64,000 bases of DNA from Onthophagus taurus. Lineage: Eukaryota; Arthropoda; Insecta; Coleoptera; Scarabaeidae. The notes under the pieces were generated by a model. It did not search any database. It was not told the DNA's origin and saw only the letters and a list, made by a program, of their open reading frames with translations. Made by a program: the position numbers and the translations under genes. Below are positions 22,240-34,289 of this stretch, piece after piece. The stretch is taken from the NCBI RefSeq assembly GCF_036711975.1, contig NC_091968.1, forward strand, positions 20,150,001-20,214,000, written 5' to 3'. How positions within the stretch are numbered: the first letter of the stretch is position 1; each line of letters begins with the position of its first letter.

Positions 22240-24230
22240 TAATATATCATTAAGAAAAAAGCAATATTATTAAGAATAATATTTGCTGCAACTTTTGTTC
22301 TAAAAGTTTTTTTGTAATATGCTCAACAAATTCATCCAATTTTCATATTTACGTATTTTTCTCGATATTGACGTATCTAAAAGCAAAAGTGCAAGAGAGC
22401 AATATTGTTAAGAATAAAATTTGCAACAACTATTGTTCCAAAAGTTTATTTGTAACATGCTCCGTTTCCCAAGTGATACCATTAATAACTTGAAAATGTA
22501 ACAAATTCATCTATTTTTCATATTTTCGTATTGTTCTCAATATTGACGCATCTAAAAGCAAAAGTGCAAGAGAGCAGTATTGTTAAGCATAAAATTTGCT
22601 ACATCTTTTGTTTTAAAAGTTTTTTTAATATATACTTCGTTTGCCAAGTGATACCATTAACAATTTGAAGAAGAAACACATTCATTCAATTTTCATATTT
22701 TCGTATTTTTCTCGATATTGACGCATCTAAAAGCAAAAGTGCTAGTAAGCAATATTGTTAACAATAATATTTGCAACAACTATTGTTCCAAAGGTTTTTT
22801 TATAACATGCTCCGTTTCCCAAGTGATACCATTAATAACTTGAAATTGTAACAAATACATCTAATTTCCATATTTTCGTATTGTTCTCGATATTGACGCA
22901 TTTAATTGCAAAAGTGCAAGAGAGCAATATTGTTAAGAATAAAATTTTCTACATCTTTTGTTTAAAAAGTTTTTTTATAATATACTTCGTTTCCCAAATG
23001 TTGCCATTAACAATTTGAAGAAGAAACACATTCATCCAATTTTCATATTTTCGTATTTTGCTCGATATTGACGCATCTACAAGCAAAAGTGCAAGTAAGC
23101 AATATTATTAAGAATAATATTTGCAACAACTATTGTTCTAAAAGTTTTCTTATAACATGCTCCGTTTCCAAAGTGGTACCATTAATAACTTGAAAATTTA
23201 ACAAATTAATCTAATTTTCGTATTGTTCTCGATATTGACGCATCTAAAAGCAAAAGTGCAAGAGAGCAATATTGTTAAGAATAAAATTTGCTACATCTTT
23301 TGTTTTAAAAGATCTTTTATAATATATTTTATTCCCCGAGTGTTACCATTAACAATTTGAAGAAGAAACACATTCATCTAATTTTCATATTTTGGTATTT
23401 TTCTCAATATTGATGCATCTAAAAGCAAAAGTGCAAGTAAGCAATATTGTTAAGAATAAAATTTGCAACAACTATTGTTCCAAAAGTTTATTTCTAACAT
23501 GCTTCGTTTCCCAAGTGATACCATGAATAACTTGAAAATGTAACAAATTAATCTAATTTTCGTATTGTTCTCGATATTGACGCATCTAAAAGCAAAAGTG
23601 CAAGAGAGCAATATTGTTAAGAATAAAATTTGCTACAACTTTTGTTTTAAAAGTTTTTTTATAGTATGCTCCGATTCCAGGGTGTTACCTTTAATAACTT
23701 AAAAAACCAACAAATTCATCAAATTTTCATATTTTCGTATCCATCTCGATATTGACGCATCTAAGAGCAAAAGTGCAAGAGAGCCATATTGTTAAGCATA
23801 AAATTTGCTACAACTTTTGTTTTAAAACTTTTTTATAACATGCTACGTTTTCCGAGTGCTAGCTAGCATTAACAACTTGAAAGAGGAACACATTTATCCA
23901 ATTTTTATATTTTCGTATTTTTCTCGATATCTATGTATTTGAAAACAAAAGTGAAAGAGACCAATATTGTTAAGAGTAAGATTTGCTATAATTTCTGTCC
24001 GAAAAGTTGTTTTGTAATATGCTTCGTTTCCAGAGTGTTACCATTAACAACTTGAAAAAGCAAATTACTCCCATTTTCATATTTTTGTCGATTATTCTGC
24101 ATCTAACAATAAGAGCAAAAGTGCAAGAAAGCAATATTGTTAAAAATAAAATTAGCTACAACTTTCGTTCCAAAAGTTTTTACGTAATATGCTCTGAATC
24201 CTAAGTGGTACCATTAACAAGATATTTTCA
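22240..24230. repeat. Satellite B, ~176-bp monomer, about 11 copies
   Basis: Each unit contains GCAAAAGTGCAAG, then a variant of GCAATATTGTTAAGAATAA, then TTGTTCCAAAAGTTT and ACCATTAA. Landmarks recur about every 175-177 bases (22383, 22558, about 22733). Two unit types partly alternate: ACAAATTCATC and AGAAGAAACACATTCATC. It lies just downstream of the host gene. Confidence 0.9.
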
Positions 24231-26039
24231 AAGAACAGGTATAAAGCTAAGATAATTTCCCTTTTAATTGGTGAAGATTTATATCTTGTCTTGTTGCAAC
24301 ACAACTTTACGGATATTTTAATTTAATCAAATTTTAAAAATTTCTTCAAACTAAAATTAATGAAACAAAATCATTAATTATTTAATTTATTATTTACAAT
24401 ATTTATATTTTCTTACCCACCTTATATTCTTCCTTAATCACTTTATAATTAATCACTTCATTATTAATCAACACTTTTTTAAGCAACACTTTTACATCGT
24501 CTTGATTCCTTAAAATCTAAAGGTTAAAAAATTAACAAATTAAAACAAAAAGAAGTGTATATAATAAATTCACATACAAGTATATTTGAAATTTAGAAAC
24601 TCCAATATAGTTTCGTCCACTTTCCTTGAGGGTTTCTGAACCGAAATTAAATCAATCATTTTTTTTTTAATCATTTTTCGCTTCATCTTGGTTTATACAC
24701 AATGATAAAACGTCGAGAATTTTTTCATTTTGATTTTTTTTATATTTTTTAACAACAAAAAGTATTTAAAAAAATTCTCTTCGTCATTATTACATTTTCT
24801 ATTTTTTTTTTTTGGTTACTTTAGTTATTACAACACCGATAGAATGGAAGATATATTCGCGTTCTAAACGTATTTTTATATATAATATATATTTATATAT
24901 ATATATAGTTTCGTTTTTTTTTTTTAATTTTTATATATATATATTTTTTTTTATTAAATAATTAATTTTATTTTTCGAGTTTTTCCCTTTTTATTCCTTT
25001 TTTTATGTACAATTTTATTATTAACAACTATAATATTTAATTTATTTATTAATTTTATTTTATTTAAATATAATACCCGTAAATTTCAAATGAGATGATT
25101 TTGAAAAAGTTTTCTTTTTTCATTTTTCTTTTTTTGTAATTATTTTTCGTTAATTTTTTTTTAATAAAATTTAAAATGGGATGATATTAAAAAATGTTTT
25201 TCTTGTTTATTTATTATTTACTCGTATATAAAACAACATTTTTTTATTTATTTATTAATTATTTTTTTCTCATTCATGTTTTTTTTTAATTAAATAATCT
25301 TACAAACCATTATATACGTCGATATTTTTTTTGTATATTTATATTATATCATTGGTGATTCATATCATTTTTATTTTTATCAATTTTAATCTTGTAATTT
25401 TTTTTTATTGTTATAGGTATTCAATGTGCGTTAGTATAGGTTTTTCCGTCATTATTTTCTCGTTTTAGTTTATCTTATAATAATAATTATCATTATTACA
25501 CAAAGATATACGAATTTAACCTTTATTTAACCTTCAAATCAACACTTATATATAATTTGAAAGACTTGTTTTTTTGAAATTAATTAACAACAGAATAAAT
25601 TAATAAATAAATAAAGGTTTTCATCGTTTACACAAAGTCTTACATCCTATTCCACTTTTTAATTAAATCATTATCGGTATAGAGTTGTTAGATTGTCGTT
25701 AATTTATCCGATAACAATTTATTATTATTAATTTTTTGTTCGAGTTCGCTTAATACGTTTTAAATCGTTGCCTTTTTTAATAAACAAATTCTAAACACAC
25801 AGTTTCTTATTTTGTTTAAGACATTTTTGTTTCTCTACAAAGCTCCATGATTTTTTCCAGTTTTTTTTCTTATTAATTTACAACCGTAATCGTCTTTTTA
25901 ATCGGTTAATAATTAAATTAATCAACAATAATAAATAAAAAACGTTTTTTCTAATTTCTAACACACAGCCTCTATGTATAATAACGTTTATGTTTATTTG
26001 TTATTACTTTGGGGGTTCACAAAATTCAATATAAACTCA
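24231..26039. other. Very AT-rich spacer with simple repeats
   Basis: Long T and A runs, and a (TA)n tract around 24880-24945. No gene, RNA or element recognised. Confidence 0.5.
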
Positions 26040-29000
26040 CCAAGTTTGATGTTGACAAGGTTATCCTAAAAAAGTGATATCTCATAAACCAATAGAAGCA
26101 TTAAAAAGCGGTACATATCATTAAATTTGTTATCCAATTCTGTATCAATTCACCAAGTTTGGTATCTTTATATTTCATATGTCGCCCAAAAAGAAATTTT
26201 GAATTTAATCGTGCAAAAACTACAACTCAAAAACGAACATATTTACAAGTTGAACTTACAAAATGATATCTCGCAAACTAGAAGAGATATTGAAAAATGG
26301 ATTGCACCAATAAATTTGCCATTCAATTCTAAATAAACGCTATTAATTTGATTTCTTAACTTTATTAAATATCCGAGAAAAAAATTTTTTGAGTTTGACT
26401 CTAAAAAATTGCTTAATTTATTTAAGATGAATTTAAAAACATTATATCTCATAAACTAATCGAAGCATTAAAAAACAGTATATATCATTAAATTTGTTAT
26501 TTAATTCTGTATAAATTCACCAAGTTTGGTATCTTTATCTTTTATAAGTCGCCCAACAAGAAATTTTGAATTTAATCGTGCAAAAACTACAACTCAAAAA
26601 CGAACATATTTACAAGTTGAACTTCACAAAATGATATCTCGCAAACTAGAAGAGATATTGAAAAATGGTTTGTACCAAAAAATTTGCCGTTCAGTTCTAA
26701 ATAAATCATATTAATTTGATTTGTTAACTTTTATAGATATCGGAGAAAAAAATTTTTAAATTGACTAAAAAATTGCGTGATTTACTTAAGATGAATTTAA
26801 AAACATTATATCTCAGAAACTAATCGAAGCATTAAAAAACGGTATATATCATTAAATTTGTTATTTAATTCTGTATAAATTTACCAAGTTTGGTATCTTT
26901 ATCTTTTATAAGTCGCCCAAAAAGAAATTTTGAATTTAATCGTGCAAAAACTACAACTCAAAAACGAACGTATTTACAAGTTGAACTTTAAAAAATGATA
27001 TCTCGCGAACTAGAAAAGATATTGAAAAATGGTTTGCACCACAAAATTTGCCGTTCAATTCTAAATAAAACATATGAATTTGATTTCTTAACTTTTATAA
27101 ATATCCTAGAAAAAAAATTTGAATTTGACTCTAAAAAATTGCTTAATTTACTTAAGATGAATTTAAAACAATTATATCTTATAAACTAATCGAAACATTA
27201 AAAAACGGTATATATCATTAAATTTGCTTTTTAATTCTGTACAAATTCACCAAGTTTGGTATCTTTATCTTTTATACGTCGCCCAAGAAGAAATTTTGAA
27301 TTTAATTGTGCAAAAGTACAACTCAAAAACGAACATATTTACAAGTTGAACTTTACAAAATGATATCTCGCGAACTAGAAGAGATATTGAAAAATTGTTT
27401 GCACCAACAAATTTGCCGATCAATTCTAAATAAAACACATTAATTTGATTTCTTAATTTTTTTAAATATCCGAGAAAGAAAATTTTGAATTTGATTACAA
27501 AATTGCCTTATTTATTTAAGATGAATTTAATACAATTATATCTGATAAACTAATCGAAGCATTAAGAAAAAATATATATCATTAAATTTGTTATCTAATT
27601 CTGTATAAATTCACCAAGTTTGGTATACTTATCTTTTATAAGTCGCCCAAAAAGAAATTTTGAATTTAATCGTGCAAAAACTACAACTCAAAAACGAACA
27701 TGTTTACAACTTGAACTTTACAGAATGATATCTCGCGTACTAGAAGAGATATTAAAAAATGGTTTGCACCAAAAAATTTGCCGTTTAATTCTAAATAAAA
27801 CACATTAATTTGATTTCTTAACTTTTATATATATCCGAGAAAATATTTTTTTAAATTGACTCTAAAAAATTGCCGAATTTACTTAAGATGAATTTAAAAA
27901 CATTATATCTCATAAACTAATCGAAACATTAAAAAACGGTATATATCATTAAATTTGTTATTTAATTCTGTATAAATTCACCAAGTTTGGTATCTTTATC
28001 TTTTATAAGTCGCCCAAAAAGAAATTTTGAATTTAATCGTGCAAAAACTACAACTCAAAAACGAACATGTTTACAACTTGAACTTTACAGAATGATATCT
28101 CGCGTACTAGAAGAGATATTAAAAAATGGTTTGCACCAAAAAATTTGCCGTTCAATTCTCAATAAACCCTATTAATTTGATTTGTTAACTTTTATATATA
28201 TCCAAGATAACATTTTTTGAGTTTAACTCTAAAAAATTGCTTAATTTATTTAAGATGAATTTAAAAACATTATATCTCATAAACTAATCGAAGCATTAAA
28301 AAACGGTATATATCATTAAATTTGTTTTTTAATTCTGTACAAACTCACCAAGTTTGGTATCTATCTTTTATAAGTCGCCCAAAAAGAAAATTTGAATTTA
28401 ATCGTGCAAAAACTATAACTCAAAAACGAACATATTTACAAGTTGAACTTTACAAAATGATATCTCGCGAACTAGAAGAGATATTGAAAAATGGTTTGCA
28501 CCAAAAAATTTGCCGTTCAATTCTAAATAAAACATATGAATTTGATTTCTTAACTTTTATAAATATCCTAGAAAAAAGTTTTGAATTTGACTCTAAAAAA
28601 TTGTTTAATTTATTTAAGATGAATTTTAAACAATTATATTTGATAAACTAATCGAAGCATTAAAAATTGGTACATATCATTAAAATTGTTATCTAATTCT
28701 GTATAAATTCAGCAAGTTTGGTATCTTTATCTTTTATTAATCGCCCAAAAAGAAGTTTTGAATTTAATCCTGTAAAAACTACAACTCAAAAACGAACATG
28801 CTTACAAGTTGAACTTTACAAAATGATATCTCGCAAACTAGAAGAGATATTAAAATATGGATTGCACCATTAAATTTGCCATTCCATTCTAAATAAACCC
28901 TATTAATTTGATTTCTTAACTTTATTAAATATCCGAGAAAAAAATTTATGAGTTTGACTCTAAAAAATTGCCTAATTTATTTAAGATGAATTTAAAACAA

Positions 29001-29512
29001 TTATATCTCATAAACTAATCGAAACATTAAAAAACGGTATATATCATTCAATTTGTTTTTTAATTCTGTACAAATTCACCATGTTTGGTATCTTTATCTT
29101 TCATACTTCGCCCAAGAAGAAATTTTGAATTTAATTGTGCAAAAACTATAACTCAAAAACGAACATATTTACAAGTTGAACTTTACAAAATGATATCTCG
29201 CGAACTAAAAGAGATATTAAAAAATGGTTTGCACCAAAAAATTTGCCGTTCAATTCTAAATAAAATACATTAATTTGATTTCTTAACTTTTATATATATC
29301 CGAGAAAAATTTTTTTTAAATTGACTCTAAAAAATTGCTTAATTTATTTAAGATGAATTTAAAAACATTATATCTCATAAACTAATCGAAGCATTAAAAA
29401 ACGGTATATATCATTAAATTTGTTTTTTAATTCTGTACAAATTCACCAAGTTTGGTATTTTTATCTTTTATAAGTCGTCCAAGAAGAAATTTTTCATGTA
29501 ATCATGTAAAAA
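26040..29512. repeat. Satellite C, 366-bp dimeric unit, ~9.5 copies
   Basis: The landmark CAAGTTTGGTAT recurs near 26154, 26521, 26885, 27251, 27616, 27982 and 28349, a spacing of about 366 bases. Each unit consists of two diverged halves of about 183 bases. One half carries ATGATATCTCGCGAACTAGA, the other ATTATATCTCATAAACTAAT; both continue with matching ATTTG and ATTCT blocks. The recurring 62-110-residue ORFs here are satellite sequence, not genes. Confidence 0.93.
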
Positions 29513-30170
29513 CTAAATCAACGATTATCTTTCAAAAAATCGTAATAAATCGTAGTTTTAATACATTTTTATGAAATTATCAGCATATGCAGTACAAATT
29601 ATAAGCTTTCCAATAAAAGAATCGAATTTTCAAAATATCTTTTAGTTTTTGAGATATTAATTTTTAAATACAACTTGGTATTTTCTCATATGTTATAAAA
29701 AACAGTTATTTTCCAAAAAAACATAATAAATCGGGATTTTAATGAATCATTATGAAACTATCAGGATTTGTTGTACAAATTATAAAGTTTTCAATGAAAG
29801 AAACGGATTTTTAATATATCTTTTAGTTTTTGAGATATTCGTTTTTGAAAATAACGCGTTTTTACGTTTTCTAATAAATCTCCAGTAAATTTTCAAAAAA
29901 TCTCAATAAGTCAAGTTTTCAGGGCAGGAAGACTGAGGTCTATAGCCCTTTTGGACTTTTTTTTATATTTGTTTTATATATGTATTTCGTTTCGTATTTG
30001 TTACTGTTATTATTTTTATATAAGTCCAAATAAATATTGTTTTCTTCTTCTTCAAATTTTCAATGAAATTATCAACATAATATATGTTCATATTACAAGC
30101 TCTCTAACGAAAGTTCTATATATATTATAGTTCTAGAGATATTATTTTTTAAACACAAAAGGACATGTTT
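29513..30170. repeat. Degenerate ~190-bp repeats with a small retroposed insert
   Basis: Two to three diverged units carry TAGTTTTTGAGATATT (near 29645 and 29825) and ATTATCAGCAT. About 29926-30050 interrupts a unit with GGCAGGAAGACTGAGGTCTA and ends in a CTTCTTCTT tail, like the 3' end of a 5'-truncated non-LTR retrotransposon. Confidence 0.55.
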
Positions 30171-30836
30171 TCATTTTTCGAATATACTCTGAAATCCTGG
30201 AAAATTGCTAAAAATGTTTCTAAATCCTTTGAAAAATTGATATCACATTTTGTGTGGCTCTGAAAATTTTTGAAGAATGCCACCAAATCGCTTATTATAC
30301 TTATTTAGAAACCCCAGAACAGTCTCGAAAATGTGTAAAAACCCATCGATCTTTAGATCCAAATAAATCAATCCAATTGGAAATGGAGCAATAAGTGAGC
30401 ATATGCGCATTAATTCTACATGGATGGACTAAAAGAATTTCAAATTCAGCAAAGCTTGTGGAAAATGCTATAAATTTTTGGCACGGAAGCTTTTATTAGC
30501 TCCTTAACTGTAAGTTATTCTACTACCATCAAATTTTTTAAATGATTGCCATAGTACCATCAAAATCACCAAAATGAATGTTTTGGAAGAATGAATGCCG
30601 TCCCTACAAAAAGGAATTAACTTCTAAATGGAATTGTACTTGCCTAATTTGATTATGGCAATCAAAGCGTATAGAAACAATATCGAGACATTCATGATAA
30701 CACGCAACTTATTAGTTCCAAGATTTAGGACAAGACGTCTAACACCTAACAAGGTATGTAGATATCGGACAACGAGAAATCTTATACTTTATATGTATAA
30801 AGATTATTATTGGATAATAGTAAAGTAGTACATGTT
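30171..30836. other. Spacer, nothing recognised
   Basis: AT-rich single-copy sequence. A 66-residue plus-strand ORF (30628-30828) shows no motif and is not called a gene. Confidence 0.4.
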
Positions 30837-31165
30837 GGAAGTTGCACTTCCGTGACGTGATCCGCTCAATGTAAAAGTATAGGGAGGGGTGACAACCAAA
30901 GGCTGGGAAAAAAATAGGTTGCTATTGGATGAGTAACTAGATCTGGCGACTTTTTAAAAAAGTAACTAGAAATTCGCGCCACTTAGTGGGGGTAGTGGAA
31001 GTAAACCACTACCAACCAGGTAGAATGTTACTTTTTTTGGAAAGTCACCAGATCTAGTTACTTTTCCAATACCAACCTATTTTCCACCAACCCTTTAGTT
31101 GACACCCTTCCCTATACTTTTACATTGAGCGAATGACGTCACGGAGGTGCGGAGGTGCAACTTCC
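30837..31165. mobile_element. MITE with ~130-bp TIRs
   Basis: The left end GGAAGTTGCACTTCCGTGAC and the complementary right end enclose arms that share TCAATGTAAAAGTATAGGGA, ACTAGATCTGG and AAAAGTAAC. The arms are imperfect. No ORF is present. Confidence 0.8.
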
Positions 31166-31426
31166 TGTCTAGAATCGGCGTTTCTATACTACTCATGTTG
31201 AAGTACATGTTGTTGTCAACGATTCCCCCAGATCTTCTACAAGTAGAGATCTGGTATAACAATATAAAGAGCCCCAATCTAGGAAGCATTACGGACCTAC
31301 AGGAAGTATTGCTAATGAAGAGCAAATATTGATGAACTTTTTAGTTGACTCTCCGTTTGCAATAATCTATTTATTTCCTAATTATTTAAATTTCGGGTCT
31401 GAATAGTTTATGTTTGTTTATTTATA

Positions 31427-31499
31427 GGGGGCGTAGCTCAGATGGTAGAGCGCTCGCTTAGCATGCGAGAGGTACCGGGATCGATGCCCGGCGCCTCCA
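31427..31499 (+). tRNA. tRNA-Ala (anticodon AGC)
   Basis: A complete 73-base cloverleaf can be read. The acceptor arm GGGGGCG pairs with CGCCTCC (one G-U pair), followed by discriminator A. The anticodon arm is CTCGC-TTAGCAT-GCGAG. The T arm is CCGGG-ATCGATG-CCCGG. The D-loop box TAGCTCAGATGG and the B box fit a type-2 Pol III promoter. A run of five Ts at about 31504-31508 is the terminator. No intron. Confidence 0.97.
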
Positions 31500-32769
31500 A
31501 CGTATTTTTATTTATTTATCTTTTTATAAAAAAAGGTAAAATTTATGGCAAAATCATCGATGTTTACATAAAGACTCATGCGTTGATCAGCTTCAATAAT
31601 CCACATTAAAGATGATTTGTAGTTGTGCAGCAACACTCAATGTTATTACCTTCAAATCCGGCTGATAAGAAATATCACGGAAAAAATTGATGGTTTCCAA
31701 TTAATTTTGTCTCAATCTTAAACTATAATTTATTTGAACATTACACTAAGCTTAGGAAAGAGCAGGTATACTAATTAATATAAAAACTGGATACAAATAC
31801 TAACTAGTATTGATCCCTTTGACAGAGTGAAGAAAACGTTAAGACATTAAGACTACTTTAGGCCCAACGGTTTAGCCTGAGGAACGGTTGCCACATCCGA
31901 AGGAGATATCTAATCAGAAGAGTACACTCTAAGCAGTTTAACGTAAATAAATTGGAGATTAACTCTGATTAACCAAGAGTCTTGATAGTAGCGTTTCAAA
32001 TTGAATCACGATGCTCTTTATTGAGTGTTGAGGCTACCAATGTACTTAGGTTAAATCGTTATATTGTTATATTTTGTTGTACAAGAAAGAATTAACCGAG
32101 GTCGTTTGTTACATAAGAATCTATATAGTGCCAGATATGGAAAACTAAGTGAATTCCATGATCAAGCGATGAGAAAAGGTATAACAGACATAGAAGGAGA
32201 GAAGTAACAAAAAATATTAGAAGACTTTACAAGACGCTGTATAATTTAATTCTATTTTTGCTGCAGATCATGGTGAAACCATATTCCAGATACTGGAAGA
32301 ATTTGAAATTCGAATCGAGAACAATTCATCACGTAGCAAAAGGAATGATTCTTTTATTTACTACATAAATATAATTGCATTATGTCTTTGACAAAATTAT
32401 TAAAACATGAAGGCTCTGAACAACTAGAGCATTTCGACTCAACCCTATTTAATGGTACACCTTCCTCTTCAAGTTCTGGTACAAAACATCTTCAAAGGAA
32501 TACTTAGGACATGTTTTACTATAAGTACTCCAGCAAACTCCCAGTTTTTAGAGACAAAACAATACAAATGAAAGAAATGGACGAATCCTTAGGGATATAA
32601 CAGCTATGGTAAAATACTGAGACGGTGGATCTGAGCTCAAAGTAGTTTAGGAGAAATTAATGAGTACTTACTCGATTCCTTAATTTCAAAGGAATCAAAG
32701 CTAATTAGGATAAGTATCTAGAAAATGATTAGAATTTCGAGTACTGATTTCGAAAAGGAAGACATACAT
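31500..32769. other. Spacer, nothing recognised
   Basis: Apart from the tRNA terminator, no gene or element was identified. The last few hundred bases may be decayed upstream sequence of the endonuclease/RT relic that follows. Confidence 0.35.
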
Positions 32770-33640
32770 ATAATAAGGAGACATCGACTATGCCAGGAGG
32801 TGACTGCGTAAACCAGATTGATCATCTGTTGATAAATATTCGATACGCCTCCTCAATAATAGATGTCAAATCACGCAGAGGGACAAATTGCGACAGCGAC
32901 AAATTTTTGGCGTTGTCAACTTTTAGACATAAAGGGAGGGAATGTTAGGAAGTCCTTCCTAGAACTGAAACTAACAATAAGAAAGATGCCGTACTCGGAA
33001 AGGCAGCAAACGAATGCATCGCCACAAGTACTAATTGCAGAAATGTGGAATGATACGATGAAAAGTGTAAGAGTGCAATAAGAGAGAAAAATGAGGCGCG
33101 GATGACAATGATACAGAGAAACACAAGGGCGAGTAGAATGGAGTATAGCGTAATAAAAGGGAGTCGCAACAAGAAAATTCAAGTCTAAGAAAAGGAGAAT
33201 TAGAGAAAAGGTAAACTTCACAACGAGGAAAACTTCTACAGGACTATTAAGATGGAAATAACAGGGTATCAACACAAAAGTAGCATGTGTAATAGCAAGG
33301 AAGGTGAAGTACTAATTGATAGAGAAGAGATAACAGAGAGATGGAAGCAACATTTCGATGAATTACTGAACATCATGCACCAGGGAGAAGAGGAAATAAA
33401 TGTAAATGGAGTGAGTACAACGCAAGTTATGATAGAAGGCTCAACGGTGGAAGAAGTGCAACAAGCTATAGCAAGGATGAAAAATAATGCCAACGAGACG
33501 ATAACATCATTGAGCTTCTAAAAATTAGTAGAAAGGAAACAGTAAGAAGGCTCCATGAATTGATAATAACCTGCTTGGAGGAAGAAAGGATTCCCGAGAA
33601 ATGGAAGATGGGGATAATTGTACCACTGCATAAGAATGTA
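32770..33640 (+). pseudogene. Decayed non-LTR retrotransposon: endonuclease end plus RT start
   Basis: Around 32800-32900 the translation reads NQIDHLLI, then SSIIDVKSRRG and NCDSD, the C-terminal signature of an APE-type endonuclease. From 33252 an 89-residue ORF has LIDREEITERWKQHFDELLN and EEVQQAI, the linker between endonuclease and reverse transcriptase. After a frame change, RRLHELI, then IPEKWKMGIIVPLHK marks RT motif 0/1. It then breaks off. Several frameshifts make it a relic. The family is RTE- or I-like; I cannot choose between them. Confidence 0.7.
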
Positions 33641-33689
33641 TATTGTATGTATAGATATATAAATGTATTGTTATCATTATCTCTCTCTA

Positions 33690-33995
33690 AATTGGCCACA
33701 GATCCTTTTTAAAATAGATAAGCTACCAGAAACACTACAAGAGCAAGTTTTGGAAATTAAAAATGATTCTGCTGCCAAATATGATTTTGAGAAGATGGAT
33801 ATGTCACTATTTCGGGTAAAATATCTCGAAGCTTATCTCAGCATAGCAGAACTATTTACAGTTCTAGCAACAAAATTGAAACATCTACGTTGTGCGCTTT
33901 CTTCCATTCAAGCTAGAATTGGAAATCTTGTCAAAGGTATGCAAACTCATCCATCTCATTCTTTCTTAACACATGTGTGTGAAAGCAATATTTTA
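33690..33995 (+). pseudogene. hAT transposase C-terminal fragment (ZBED5/SCAND3-like)
   Basis: The translated segment includes LQEQVLEIKNDSAAKYDF and ends with LRCALSSIQARIGNLVKGMQ and HPSHS. This is the tail of the hAT dimerisation region seen in ZBED5/SCAND3-like transposases. The conserved YLCE-FS region is degraded. A hAT-type terminus lies 125 bases downstream, which supports the call. Confidence 0.65.
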
Positions 33996-34118
33996 TTATT
34001 TTGTAATAAAAGTTTCACGAAATATGTATGCTTTTTGCAGTTATATTATTATAACTACTATAAAATTACAAGGGGGGCGTCGGTATTGTGATTTTAGGTA
34101 GTAGGGAGGTGTGATAAA

Positions 34119-34138
34119 AAAAACTTTGGGAACCGCTG
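34119..34138 (+). repeat. Right terminal repeat of the hAT relic
   Basis: AACTTTGGGAACCGCTG ends at 34138. Read on the other strand it is CAGCGGTTCCCAAAG, a typical hAT end. The neighbouring TCCTAAAC would be the 8-bp target duplication; its partner was not found. Confidence 0.6.
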
Positions 34139-34194
34139 TCCTAAACCCTCGAATATCCTTCCTATCCTTACAACCCCTTCTTAACACAGAGTGA

Positions 34195-34275
34195 GTTAAT
34201 TAATTATCGTATCCGACGTCATCATTGTAAGTATGCAACCAATATCACAGTATTGGTATTGCAATACGCGATTTA
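34195..34275. mobile_element. Palindromic MITE, copy 1 (partial)
   Basis: GTTAATTAATTATCGTATCC leads into GTATGCAACCAATATCAC, as in copies 2 and 3. The second half diverges after CAATACGCGATTT, so this copy is truncated. It abuts the left end of satellite D. Confidence 0.75.
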
Positions 34276-34289
34276 AATATTTATTTATT

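Noticed and set aside
26127..29273. Repeated plus-strand ORFs of 62-109 residues with almost the same protein sequence
   Set aside because: They recur once per 366-bp satellite C unit, often with in-frame stops in sister copies; they are by-products of the tandem repeat.
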